A stretch of DNA of 64,000 nt from a virus. Position 1 is the stretch's first letter, and each line of letters begins with the position of its first letter. A model generated the notes under the pieces. The model had not been told where the DNA came from, searched no databases, and was given only the letters and a program-made list of their open reading frames with translations. The DNA is taken from positions 62,001 through 126,000 of the IMG/VR virus record IMGVR_UViG_3300009149_000012. One strand, 5' to 3'. Shown here one piece after another: positions 33,090-41,487 of the stretch. The position numbers were made by a program, and so were the translations under genes.

Positions 33090-34300
33090 TTGTGTACACC
33101 GTCCTTCGTGCTGTCGGCTTCGACCTTGCCTGCGTCGTCCAAGAGGTACTCATCGATGGTCCGGAACAGGGCGGTCTCGCGCCCATCCTTCGTCACCAAA
33201 TACACCCGAAGCTCAACTTGGTGGCTGCGCATGCTGTCGACGAGCTTCATGAAGTGCTCGAAATGCACATTTGCAGCGAAACCACCCACATGACCCCCGC
33301 CTTCGCCGACGTCGGTGTTGTGGTGAGTCAGTTCAACCGGAAGGTGGCTGGTACCCTTGCTGGAGCTTGCCGCCGCATGGAACACGAGCGTCGATTTATC
33401 GAGATCGAACGTCACACGCATCTTGGTGGACTTGCCCAGGTACGGACGAACCAGGTTTAGACAGCCGAGAAGCGCTGCCCGGTCGACCATCAAAACGTAC
33501 TGGTCGTACTTGCGGTGATAGTAGGTGAACTTCGGGAAAACCTCTGCCAGATGCGTCCAGCCAAGGAAGGCGCCCGTCTCGTCCTCCAAGAACGAATAGC
33601 CCTTCCCGATCCGGAGCTTGACAGTCTTGCCGCACTTACCGAGGAACGAGATGATGCTGGGCAAGTGCTCCGAAAACAGAGCCATGTGCTTGCCCTTGAA
33701 GATATCCGTCTTGAAGTAGAAGCTGCGGGTGCCGTCCGACGTCTGAAGGAAGCCGTCGCCCTTGGCGAAATCCTTCACGTTCTTGTCGAACATCTGAGCC
33801 GTGTTCCAGGTCGACACCTCACCCGTGTACTTGGCAAGGTACGGACGCGACCCCGACAGCGCCTCGACCAGGATGGCCGTGGGGAACTCCTGCACATCGG
33901 TCGCCGCAGCGTAGTCCTTGTCCCGGGTTGAGACCATCCGAGGATCGATCGTGGATGTCTCGGCGCTGCCATGGTCGCTGCTATGGGAGACCGTGTGGCC
34001 TTCCGCCTTCGCAACCACCTCGAAGCTCAAGATATCACCCGCATGCTGCAAGGACGCTGCGAGAGCCGCTGGGAAAGTGAACGAACCTTCCCCGTCCTCT
34101 TTCTCCACATCCGACACCTTGAACGAGGCTCGTGCGACTCGCTGAACATCCGTGGAGTAGACTTCGCAAGTGTCGTCCTTGACGTTGAACAGGTACGCAA
34201 CCCCCTCCATGGAATCGCTACTCGTGATGGGGCTGGGTGTCACCACCCCCACCACAGCGGTCGCTGCCAACAGGTCGTTTTTGTGAACCTTGAACTTCAT
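33053..34300 (-). CDS. sliding clamp (DnaN-like)
   Basis: 415 aa. Opens MKFKVHKNDLLAATAVVGVV and GVAYLFNVKDDTCEVYSTDV, the first strands of a beta-clamp domain, and continues with repeated mixed domains ending VYLVTKDGRETALFRTIDEY and VLTRYMPSYL, like the DnaN C-terminus (MPMRL/MPSYL). Slightly longer than the usual 365-380 aa. Context with DnaX, delta and delta' supports the call. Tethers the replicative polymerase to DNA. Confidence 0.85.
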   Translation of the reverse strand: MKFKVHKNDLLAATAVVGVVTPSPITSSDSMEGVAYLFNVKDDTCEVYSTDVQRVARASFKVSDVEKEDGEGSFTFPAALAASLQHAGDILSFEVVAKAEGHTVSHSSDHGSAETSTIDPRMVSTRDKDYAAATDVQEFPTAILVEALSGSRPYLAKYTGEVSTWNTAQMFDKNVKDFAKGDGFLQTSDGTRSFYFKTDIFKGKHMALFSEHLPSIISFLGKCGKTVKLRIGKGYSFLEDETGAFLGWTHLAEVFPKFTYYHRKYDQYVLMVDRAALLGCLNLVRPYLGKSTKMRVTFDLDKSTLVFHAAASSSKGTSHLPVELTHHNTDVGEGGGHVGGFAANVHFEHFMKLVDSMRSHQVELRVYLVTKDGRETALFRTIDEYLLDDAGKVEADSTKDGVHKCVLTRYMPSYL

Positions 34301-34308
34301 CTAAATCC

Positions 34309-34608
34309 TCATTTGTCCGCTGATTCGTACGCTGCCAACGATTTCTCAACCGCCTCAAGCTCCGTTTCAAATTTGGTTAGCTCTGCAATGAGAGCCCCCT
34401 TCGCCTTCTCGACTTCCGCTGGGAGATTGGTAGGATCGTACCCAGCTTCCTTGACTTCCTTGACTAGCTGCGCCAGCGCCCCCTTCTTTTCGTCGAGTTT
34501 GCGCTGAAACTTGCCCTTGCGGTCTCGGACGTTTCGATGCCGCACGATCAAGCCTTGGATCTTCTCGCGCAACTGTTCCGGAGTCATGCTGTCACATGGA
34601 GATGTCAT
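34309..34608 (-). CDS. small coiled-coil protein
   Basis: 99 aa from ATG 34608, or 92 aa from the ATG at 34587. Two long helices (VRHRNVRDRKGKFQRKLDEK; EKAKGALIAELTKFETELEA) separated by EAGYDPTNLPAE, a hairpin-like coiled coil. It lies between the two halves of the split Rad50, next to the clamp gene. It could be a coiled-coil piece of that complex or an unrelated small replication protein. No motif decides. Confidence 0.7.
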   Translation of the reverse strand: MTSPCDSMTPEQLREKIQGLIVRHRNVRDRKGKFQRKLDEKKGALAQLVKEVKEAGYDPTNLPAEVEKAKGALIAELTKFETELEAVEKSLAAYESADK

Positions 34609-35416
34609 CTACACCACCTCTAGTCTTGGAACAGTTCCCCTCGTACTCGCAGAACCTACACGAGTCGCCGACCTTTGGCCTGAAGAAATGCTCGGCTGAT
34701 TCCTCATCGATCGCCGCCTGTATTCCGTCTAAAGCGGACACAATATCGGACTGAAGCTTGTCGAGATCTTCTGGATTGAAGTCGACCCAATCGATGCTTT
34801 CGTTCGGCTCGAACCGCCAATAGAGAAACCCTGCCTTGTCGGCGGTCTCGTCATGCAGGCGGAAAAGCATGGCATACCAGAAGATCTGCATGGGGTCGAT
34901 GTATTTGTGCCGCCACTTCGATCCCTTGCCATCGATGATCACAAGATCTGAGAACGGCGCGACCCGGTGGAAAATGAAGTCGGCGCGACCCCCGATCTGG
35001 TGCGGACCAACCCGCTTGTCCAGCTTCACCTCAGCGTCGGCTCGTGGACCGAGCAACTTGTGCTGTTTGACAGAACGAAGGCCACGAGGAATCGCTTCCC
35101 GCACGTCAACGAGCAACTCCTCTCGGCTGTCATAGTTCGCCCGCTTCTCATCCCAGTCGATCTTGTCACCCTTTTTCAAGCGGTTCTTGATCTCCCGGTC
35201 CGTGTAGGGCTCGACCATCGTCAGAAGCCGCTGCCGGGCATCTGGACGCCGCCAGATCTTTTTCGTGTAGAAATCTTCGAAGATCTCCCCCACGATGGAC
35301 CCGTACAGGGCGTTGACGGCGTTGTCGGCTGGTATCTTGGTCTTGTTCACATACCGATGCCAGTACGCCTCACGGCACATGAGAAAAAGCTTGAAGCCCG
35401 AGTAGGAGATGTACAA
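34592..35416 (-). CDS. Cas4/RecB-like PD-(D/E)XK nuclease with Fe-S cysteines
   Basis: 274 aa, TTG start (LYISYSGFKLFLMCREAYWH) one base after the Mre11 stop with GAGGG as ribosome site. Active-site pattern GGRADF (D146), LVIIDGKGSK (D162, K164) and QIFWYAM (motif QxxxY). C14 plus CRFCEYEGNC (C253, C256, C262) form the four-cysteine iron-staple of Cas4/AddB-type nucleases. Probably a 5'- or 3'-resecting exonuclease working with Mre11/Rad50 and RecA. No CRISPR genes are nearby, so a Cas4 adaptation role is unlikely. Confidence 0.9.
   Translation of the reverse strand: MYISYSGFKLFLMCREAYWHRYVNKTKIPADNAVNALYGSIVGEIFEDFYTKKIWRRPDARQRLLTMVEPYTDREIKNRLKKGDKIDWDEKRANYDSREELLVDVREAIPRGLRSVKQHKLLGPRADAEVKLDKRVGPHQIGGRADFIFHRVAPFSDLVIIDGKGSKWRHKYIDPMQIFWYAMLFRLHDETADKAGFLYWRFEPNESIDWVDFNPEDLDKLQSDIVSALDGIQAAIDEESAEHFFRPKVGDSCRFCEYEGNCSKTRGGVDDISM
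34608..34617 (-). promoter_or_regulatory. GGTGTA-type motif
   Basis: GTGGTGTAGA at the 3' end of the RecB-like nuclease gene, directly ahead of the small coiled-coil gene. Confidence 0.35.
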
Positions 35417-35417
35417 C

Positions 35418-36380
35418 TTAGCCCTCGCGCGCCTTTTCCAGATAGTCCAACGCCAAGCTGCGCACGTCGTCTGCGAAGTCCAGCGCCCGCACATTATCTG
35501 CAATCGCTCGTGAAGGGTCAAGCACCGTGTCGTTCTGTAAGCGCAACACGAATTGGTCGATGTTGTCTTGCTCTTGCTCTCGGCGTTGTTTGGCTTCGAT
35601 ATCGAACACTTCCGTGGCAGGCGCCACTGCAAGTGAGAAAGGCTCCATCCCCAAACCATGTTCGTCGATTCGGATGATCGCAACCTTGGGGATTCGATCG
35701 AGGTTGTCTTTGATGAGAGCCCCCCGGCTGATCGCACCCAAGTTCACGAAGTGCTTACCGTCGATGATCGTGATGCCCTGATCCTTGTGCCAGTGACCAA
35801 AGAGCCAGCAATCAGGACCGTTCTCGCTCACCATGTCGCCGTAGCGGAAAACAGTCTCGTTGAACAAGTCATCGACGTGGGAGGGTGGGTTCTCTGCCGC
35901 CAGGGCATGCACAACAGCAATCAGGATCTCGTCACCAGTCTTTTGGATGGCGAGAAGGTCTTCCAGCTTGAGCGACGTGCTGTACGGCACCCCCACCACC
36001 CGCACGACGCGCTCGCCGGGAAAGGTCACCTCCCCCAACCGTTTGAACACCCCTGAGGCGTACAGGACCCCCAAGGGCTGCCGTTCCAAGGTCTCCAGGT
36101 TGCTGTAGGCGATGTCGTGGTTGCCCGGCACCGCCCACACTGGGCATGGATACGCTGCGTGGATCTCGGCGGTCTTTGCTACGAGCGCATGACTGTTGCG
36201 GCTCGCTGCCTTGGTGTGGAAGAAATCGCCACCGTCGAGCACCGCAATCGCCTTTTCATCCCGGGCGAGCTTGCCGATCTGCTCAAGATTGCTCCAAATC
36301 TCCCCGGGATAGTCCCCCTTCCATGAGGCGGGGTTCCGGTCGCACGCATGCACGTCGGTTCGAAAGATGATGTTGGCCAT
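35418..36380 (-). CDS. Mre11/SbcD (gp47-like) nuclease
   Basis: 320 aa metallophosphoesterase. Motifs: TDVHA (D9, H11), DGGDFFH (D52), GNHD (87-89), VVHAL (H158), GHWH (H196, H198). A short C-terminal helical capping part (RREQEQDNIDQFVLRLQNDT) contacts Rad50 in relatives. Forms the end-processing complex with the split ATPase encoded either side. Ends one base before the RecB-like nuclease start; begins one base after the stop of the ATPase N-half. Confidence 0.93.
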   Translation of the reverse strand: MANIIFRTDVHACDRNPASWKGDYPGEIWSNLEQIGKLARDEKAIAVLDGGDFFHTKAASRNSHALVAKTAEIHAAYPCPVWAVPGNHDIAYSNLETLERQPLGVLYASGVFKRLGEVTFPGERVVRVVGVPYSTSLKLEDLLAIQKTGDEILIAVVHALAAENPPSHVDDLFNETVFRYGDMVSENGPDCWLFGHWHKDQGITIIDGKHFVNLGAISRGALIKDNLDRIPKVAIIRIDEHGLGMEPFSLAVAPATEVFDIEAKQRREQEQDNIDQFVLRLQNDTVLDPSRAIADNVRALDFADDVRSLALDYLEKAREG

Positions 36381-36381
36381 G

Positions 36382-37446
36382 CTACTCCAGCGGTTTCATA
36401 CACGTCGGGCAGTAGCCAAGTGCGTCAAGCTCGGCCTGAGCTTCCAATTCCTGACGCTCCCCTTCTTCAAAGTCCGTCTGTGCCGTCGACACCTCTGAGT
36501 CTAACGCACTGTGCCGTCGATGTAACGCACGAACCTTTTCGAAGTCTTTGAGCGCATTGAGTAGCGCTTGGGGTTCCGGGGGCTCACCGATGGGAGGCCG
36601 AGATTTGAAGAACCGTTTGAACCGTCGAAGGGTACCAAGCCGAACGGCGATCCAATCGAACGTCTCCCAGAGCCCTTCCAACCGGGCGATGTCCGGGATC
36701 ACGATGTCACCGAGCCCCTCAAGATAGCGCAAATCCAGCGCCTTGTCCTTGATCTGGCTCGTGTACTGCTGAAGAACAGACAAGCTCCCCTGCAAACCCT
36801 GAAGCCCTTCTAGGCGCTTCTGGACGTCATCCACGGGCCTGGCGGCATCGTCCAAGCCTTCGTATGTGTCGAGCCCCTCTTGGAGCCCCTGGACGTCCTT
36901 GCGGCGCACCTTGAGCGTCGCCCTTGCGTCTCGAAGATCCTTGTCGGCCAACCGGCTCGCCACGTTGATCTGATCGAGCCGGGCCACGTCGGACAGGGTG
37001 TCCGCTACCGCTGGACCTGAGGCGTCGAGAAGGAAGATTGGCCGGAACTGATCGGCGACTTGTAGGAGAACTTGCTTGTCTGAGACACGTAAAGGAAGGA
37101 AGTCAGGCGAAAGGAAGGAAGGGGTGCCTCGTTCGACCTTGTCGTAAGTCGTTCCGTTGACGATGTAGCGATTGACCGCATCGCCCTTTTCCCACAGAAG
37201 ATCCAGCCCAGGCGCTTTGATGTGAACGGAAGCAAAGCACTTGCACTTCTTTTGGCCTACGAGCCGGGCACACGTCGCGCCATGACGCACGAAGTTGTTG
37301 CCCGCCCGACCTGTCAGGGCTGACTTGACCGCACGAATGACGGCTGTTTTGCCAATGTTACTTCGTCCAACGAGCGTGGTGAACCCGTTGATTGGGAGCA
37401 CCACATGCTCGATGGATTGGAAGTTACTGATTTCGACTTCAATCAT
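36382..37446 (-). CDS. N-terminal half of a split Rad50/SbcC ATPase ending at a zinc hook
   Basis: 354 aa. MIEVEISNFQSIEHVVLPIN and Walker A GRSNIGKT (27-34) are the usual opening. A coiled coil fills the second half. It ends LGYCPTCMKPLE, a CxxC zinc-hook motif (C346, C349), followed by the stop. The returning coil, signature and Walker B are missing and are found in the gene at 32388-33089. Start overlaps the recA stop by 8 nt. Confidence 0.9.
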   Translation of the reverse strand: MIEVEISNFQSIEHVVLPINGFTTLVGRSNIGKTAVIRAVKSALTGRAGNNFVRHGATCARLVGQKKCKCFASVHIKAPGLDLLWEKGDAVNRYIVNGTTYDKVERGTPSFLSPDFLPLRVSDKQVLLQVADQFRPIFLLDASGPAVADTLSDVARLDQINVASRLADKDLRDARATLKVRRKDVQGLQEGLDTYEGLDDAARPVDDVQKRLEGLQGLQGSLSVLQQYTSQIKDKALDLRYLEGLGDIVIPDIARLEGLWETFDWIAVRLGTLRRFKRFFKSRPPIGEPPEPQALLNALKDFEKVRALHRRHSALDSEVSTAQTDFEEGERQELEAQAELDALGYCPTCMKPLE

Positions 37447-38686
37447 CGCCTTCGGGGTTGTCGACTTCCTCCTCCATGTCCTCTACACCGCACTGCTCCA
37501 TCATTTGGTCATCGTCGAACACGCCGACTTCCGAAAGGATTTGGTCGGTCTCCGAAAGATCCGTGATGGGCTGCGGGGCCGTAGCGAGGATGGCAGCTTC
37601 CAAATCACTCTGAACCTGCTTGAACAGGGCGGGGTCCTCCATGAGAAGCTTGCGGAGTTGCTCACGGCCACGGACCTTCACTTCGCCGATGGTGTAGTTG
37701 CCGCCGCCACCCGCCTGGATCACCTTGTGGGCCGAAGCCGCTTCGATCACCGACAGGTAGTTGTCCACCCCGTAGCCGTACCGAATGAAGATGTGACCGC
37801 CCTGTCCCTGGTTGGCGTCGACCTTGGTCTTGACGATCTTCGCCTCGACCACGTTGCCGAACGGAAGGGAAACCTTCTTTTTCGTGACTGGGTCAATCCG
37901 TTCGACCTTCTCGGAGCGGACTCGCACGAGGCGCGTCCGACCATAGGCATAGAACTTGAGCGCCTTACCACCGGCCGAATCGCTCTGAGGCCCCTTGGCG
38001 CCGCCGCCCGTGTTGATCTTGGCTCGTTCCTGGTTGATGAACACGATCGCCGTTCCCGGGTGATCCGGGTAGTTCTTCGGCGGTTCGCTGAGCCAGTGAA
38101 CCATCTTGGGAAGAACCTCGGACAGCTTGGATGCCCGAGCACCGACCTTGGCCGGGTCGTCGAGCTTCTTTTGCATTTCGGCCAGAGGCACCATGGCGGC
38201 AACCGAGTCAGCCACGACCAGGTCAATACCGGCTCGCATGCCGATAACCGCCATCTTGAAGCCCTCTTCCATGCTTTGGGGGGCGTAGTACAGAAGCTTG
38301 CTGGGATCGAAGCTCACGCCCACTTGCTTGGCGTACGCATGATGCAGGGCGTGCTCCCAGTCGAGGAACATGGCGACCCCTCCCGCTTGCTGACATGCGG
38401 CGATGGCAGCAAGCGTGAGGGTCGTCTTGCCGCTGGATTCAGGGCCGTACACCTCCCAAATCCGTTTGCGTGGGAAGCCGGGGCACAGCGGCGTGCCGGT
38501 TTCCGTCTTGGAACCTCCGATGAGGAAGTCAACGATCAAACTCCCCGTCGACACGTGTGGCAACGTATCGTACGAAGGGGTGAGGGGATCTTCTCCCGTC
38601 GCCTTCCGGATCAAGCTCATCGTCATATCGGCGATGATGGCTGACTCGGAGGTTGGTTTCGGTTCAGCCTTTTTACGTGGGGCCAT
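37439..38686 (-). CDS. recA: RecA-family recombinase
   Basis: 415 aa. Walker A GPESSGKT (81-88), WEH (Glu111) as catalytic Glu equivalent, Walker B GIDLVVADS (153-161), INQERAK (L2-side motif) and a GGKALKFYAYGR segment. It has a RecA-type core rather than the compact UvsX pattern, with an acidic C-terminal tail (DDDQMMEQCGVEDMEEEV). Performs strand exchange for recombination-dependent replication and repair, together with SSB, Mre11/Rad50 and the resolvase in this cluster. Confidence 0.94.
   Translation of the reverse strand: MAPRKKAEPKPTSESAIIADMTMSLIRKATGEDPLTPSYDTLPHVSTGSLIVDFLIGGSKTETGTPLCPGFPRKRIWEVYGPESSGKTTLTLAAIAACQQAGGVAMFLDWEHALHHAYAKQVGVSFDPSKLLYYAPQSMEEGFKMAVIGMRAGIDLVVADSVAAMVPLAEMQKKLDDPAKVGARASKLSEVLPKMVHWLSEPPKNYPDHPGTAIVFINQERAKINTGGGAKGPQSDSAGGKALKFYAYGRTRLVRVRSEKVERIDPVTKKKVSLPFGNVVEAKIVKTKVDANQGQGGHIFIRYGYGVDNYLSVIEAASAHKVIQAGGGGNYTIGEVKVRGREQLRKLLMEDPALFKQVQSDLEAAILATAPQPITDLSETDQILSEVGVFDDDQMMEQCGVEDMEEEVDNPEGDD
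37482..37491 (-). promoter_or_regulatory. GGTGTA-type motif inside the recA 3' end
   Basis: GCGGTGTAGA about 40 nt upstream of the split-ATPase N-half start (37446), within the recA coding sequence. Confidence 0.35.
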
Positions 38687-38688
38687 GA

Positions 38689-39333
38689 CTACTCCATTAG
38701 AGAGAATTGGAAAAAGCGGTCATTTTCCCGATACATCGTTCCTTTTCGGGTGGTCATCCCCGCACGCTTACCTCTCGTGTAGGTGTGCGTTCGGGTGAAG
38801 GTGTGCGTTTCAGCCGGGGACAAGTCCTCGACCGAAAGGCATCCCTTCTGAAGCAACCAGAACCGGGCGGCGAACCGAGCAATGTGGTACGCATCCGCCA
38901 TGTTGTGGTTGAAGGGCCCCGTGATTCCGGTGTCGGCCTTGGCTGCGTCCACCATGTCGGCCTTGGTCATTTTGCCCTTGATGACTGAAGGATCAACCTT
39001 CGTGAGGGCTTTGACTGTGACCGGATCGAAGTAAACTACATCCTTGCGCCGAGAGTAGATCGCCTCGTTGGTGTACAAGAACAACCCGTAGAGCCCCTCA
39101 GACCACAACTCCCCGAAAGGGGGCGACTCGACACCCACGGCCTCGATCGCCGGGTAGGTATCGAGAAGCTCACCCACCTTTTCCCGCATGAACATGTACC
39201 GGGAAACGAAGATCTGCTTGGCGTTCGTCTTGAACATCCCACGTTCGACGACGCGTAGCGGTCCGGAGGCATCCGAGTCGTGAATACACCACCCGAAGCC
39301 CCGCAGAGACGGATCGAGCCCCAAGCAGATCAT
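38689..39333 (-). CDS. RuvC-like Holliday-junction resolvase
   Basis: 214 aa. RuvC-fold acidic residues: LGLDPSLRGFGW (D7), AVGVESPPFG (E69) and NHNMADAYHIARF (D147). The C-terminal 50 residues (THTFTRTHTYTRGKRAGMTT) are extra, basic and Thr-rich. Resolves four-way junctions formed by RecA. Starts right after the SSB gene; three bases before recA. Confidence 0.88.
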   Translation of the reverse strand: MICLGLDPSLRGFGWCIHDSDASGPLRVVERGMFKTNAKQIFVSRYMFMREKVGELLDTYPAIEAVGVESPPFGELWSEGLYGLFLYTNEAIYSRRKDVVYFDPVTVKALTKVDPSVIKGKMTKADMVDAAKADTGITGPFNHNMADAYHIARFAARFWLLQKGCLSVEDLSPAETHTFTRTHTYTRGKRAGMTTRKGTMYRENDRFFQFSLME

Positions 39334-39336
39334 GGG

Positions 39337-40191
39337 CTAGACGTTTTCGAGGATACTGTCGAAGTCGTCGCTGCCCACGTTGCCAGGTCCGTCCATGCCG
39401 AGCTTCGCCCGAAGATCCGGCGTCGACATCTCACGGAAGGGAACGATCTTCTCGTACAGTGGGAAAGCCTTCTCCAAGACCTTCGCCTTGAACGAGTCGC
39501 TGCGTGTCCACAGAGCCGGGCCGGCGCCGCTCACGTCAACGTTCTTGAATTCCTCGTTCTTGCACTCCAACAGCAAGTCCTGCGAGGCGAGGCTCACCTT
39601 GTTCTCACGCAGGCTCTTGGCAGTCTTCCAGATGCCTTCGTAGATCTTGGAACCGAAACGCCAAGGGATGACGTCCCACTTCTTGGCGAGCAGATCAGGG
39701 TCGACGGTGCCGTCCTTGTCGGTCGGGTAGATGAGCAACACGGTCGTGAAGAACTTGCGCGACTCTGGGAGTTTCTTCCAGACTTCGTCCGCTTCCGGTC
39801 CGTCGAGGCCAAGCCGGCTGATCACGTATCCGAGCCCGTCCTGGTAGTGCGCGATCAGCTTCTTGAACTGAACGGTACCAGTGTTGAGCTTCTGGATCTC
39901 GGTCATAGCATCCACGCCGACACCCAACTTCTCGGAGTAGGCTGCCATCGCCTTCGACCCGATGTCGCGCATCTCGTCCTGCGTCAACTCCCGTCCTTCC
40001 TTTTTGGCTTTCTTGACGGCCAAGCGGACAGCCGTCACGTGCACTGGGTGGAAGTACACCAGCGCCACACGGTCGATCTGCCCCTTGCGTGGGCTGTACC
40101 AGTCGGGACGGGCGTTTGAGACGCCTTCCTTGCGGTCGTCATCATCCAAGCCGATGTCGTCGAGAAAGTCGTTGTAATCGAAGTCAGGCAT
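39337..40191 (-). CDS. gp32-like single-stranded DNA-binding protein
   Basis: 284 aa starting MPDFDYNDFLDDIGLDDDDR. The core shows RKFFTTVLLIYPTDKDGTVD and IPWRFGSKIYEGIWK, the pattern of phage gp32-type OB folds. The acidic end GSDDFDSILENV resembles an SSB interaction tail. The ATG at 40191 was chosen for its AAAGGA site; a longer frame to 40257 has no ribosome site. The N-terminal CxxH zinc site of T4 gp32 is not visible. Confidence 0.8.
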   Translation of the reverse strand: MPDFDYNDFLDDIGLDDDDRKEGVSNARPDWYSPRKGQIDRVALVYFHPVHVTAVRLAVKKAKKEGRELTQDEMRDIGSKAMAAYSEKLGVGVDAMTEIQKLNTGTVQFKKLIAHYQDGLGYVISRLGLDGPEADEVWKKLPESRKFFTTVLLIYPTDKDGTVDPDLLAKKWDVIPWRFGSKIYEGIWKTAKSLRENKVSLASQDLLLECKNEEFKNVDVSGAGPALWTRSDSFKAKVLEKAFPLYEKIVPFREMSTPDLRAKLGMDGPGNVGSDDFDSILENV

Positions 40192-40270
40192 TGTGCGATC
40201 CTTTCGCAGTAGGGTTGCCCAAGGTCCACAAATGCTAAGCGGGTAAACCTCGGACAAGCATCCGGTTTCT

Positions 40271-40280
40271 TCTACACCAA
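40271..40280 (-). promoter_or_regulatory. GGTGTA-type motif ahead of the SSB gene
   Basis: TTGGTGTAGA about 80 nt upstream of the SSB start, within the gap 40192-40306. The rest of that gap shows no other feature apart from the ribosome site. Confidence 0.45.
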
Positions 40281-40306
40281 TAGTTTGGGGATTCTGGTAG
40301 AAATCG

Positions 40307-41038
40307 TCACAGGTTGTCGAGAATCTGGTCGTACTCGTCGTCCGTCATGGCGTCCGCAATCAGATCCTCTTCCGGCTCGTCGGCGGGGAGGCTCGACACT
40401 AGGGTCAGAACAGGCTTTTCCGGCACCTCAACGGGCACTTCAGGCGCGTTTTGCTCGGCCTCGTGCTCTTGGAACAAGCGATCGATGTCATCGCCACTGA
40501 ACCCGTCGTCGACCGCTTGCTTCGAAATCGGGAAGTTGTTCGATGTCATCGTCTCGCGCTCGTCCCCGAAGTAGGACTTGGTGTCCAACTCGTCACGAAG
40601 GAGACTCCGCTGAAGCCGGATTTCGCTCATCGTCGACTTCAACTCCCGGTGCACCATCCGCACAGCCTTATCGACGAAGTCTACGTTCTGGATTTCGGCC
40701 TTCAAAACGGAAATTCGCGCCAGGTTGTCTCGGAGCCGGACGTTGATCGACGCTTCACGGTCCTTGATGTTCGGTAGGTTCCGGATGACGACGTCGCCCT
40801 GCAAGATCTGATCGGCTTCGACGGAGAAAACGGTCTCTTCCCCTTGTAGACCCGTCGACAGGTTGTGCTTTTCCTCGTTCAACTGTTGCAGAAGGCGAGC
40901 GACGTTGTTGAGGTAATTCCGGCACGTAGCGATCAACTCGTTGAGGTACCCAGCCCCGTGCCCCCCTGGGTTTTTTACCAAGGTGATCCGGTAGCCGTCG
41001 ATCTCATCGTAGATCTCTTTGGCTCGCTTGGCATCCAT
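40307..41038 (-). CDS. hypothetical replication-cluster protein with SSB-like acidic tail
   Basis: 243 aa, mostly helical (MVHRELKSTMSEIRLQRSLL). The C-terminal third is acidic and disordered-looking and ends TDDEYDQILDNL, nearly the same as the SSB end (SDDFDSILENV). Lies directly upstream of the SSB gene. No family recognised. The shared tail suggests both proteins bind the same partner. Confidence 0.7.
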   Translation of the reverse strand: MDAKRAKEIYDEIDGYRITLVKNPGGHGAGYLNELIATCRNYLNNVARLLQQLNEEKHNLSTGLQGEETVFSVEADQILQGDVVIRNLPNIKDREASINVRLRDNLARISVLKAEIQNVDFVDKAVRMVHRELKSTMSEIRLQRSLLRDELDTKSYFGDERETMTSNNFPISKQAVDDGFSGDDIDRLFQEHEAEQNAPEVPVEVPEKPVLTLVSSLPADEPEEDLIADAMTDDEYDQILDNL

Positions 41039-41041
41039 AGG

Positions 41042-41458
41042 TCAGTCCTCACCCAACAGCTTCAACAGACGGTTGTCGTAGACTCGAAGGATACCACCCA
41101 ACTCGTTGCGAGCCGAGTTGGTCGCCAGGAACCCCCGTGCCACGGCATCCATGTAGCACATCGAAACGACCTGCTTGGACATGAGCGCATGCACGATGTT
41201 GGACTCATCCCTCGTGAAGTTGGCCGGGGGAGCGTCCTCGTGGAGTTGCTGCACTTCGGCGCCATGACCCCGGCTACTGGTCAGGCTAATGAACGCCGAC
41301 TTCTTTCGACCGGAGCGGTCACGGTCCTCGATCGAGAAGCTAACCGTGATCTTGTCCGTAGCGATCTCGGATTGAAGCTTGTCGAGTCGCGCTCGTTGCG
41401 CCTTGGTCAGAGACTCCAAAGGCTTCTGGGGCGACTCAGTCTGGGGCTTGTTGGGCAT
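41042..41458 (-). CDS. hypothetical protein, 138 aa
   Basis: N-terminal helix-rich part (LTKAQRARLDKLQSEIATDK), a beta pair (KITVSFSIEDRDRSGRKKSA) and a C-terminal helical part (IVHALMSKQVVSMCYMDAVA). Not recognised. GGAGAT ribosome site and a TCGGTGTAGAT motif lie upstream. Its position between the helicase and SSB suggests a DNA-metabolism role. Confidence 0.65.
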   Translation of the reverse strand: MPNKPQTESPQKPLESLTKAQRARLDKLQSEIATDKITVSFSIEDRDRSGRKKSAFISLTSSRGHGAEVQQLHEDAPPANFTRDESNIVHALMSKQVVSMCYMDAVARGFLATNSARNELGGILRVYDNRLLKLLGED

Positions 41459-41477
41459 GTAAATCTCCTGCCCAGTA

Positions 41478-41487
41478 TCTACACCGA
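41478..41487 (-). promoter_or_regulatory. GGTGTA-type motif ahead of the 138-aa gene
   Basis: TCGGTGTAGA about 25 nt upstream of the ATG at 41458; its TAG is the stop codon of the helicase gene. Confidence 0.45.

Noticed and set aside
37295-38644. Long plus-strand open frame antisense to recA
   Set aside because: RecA motifs on the minus strand are decisive; the plus product has no family-like features.
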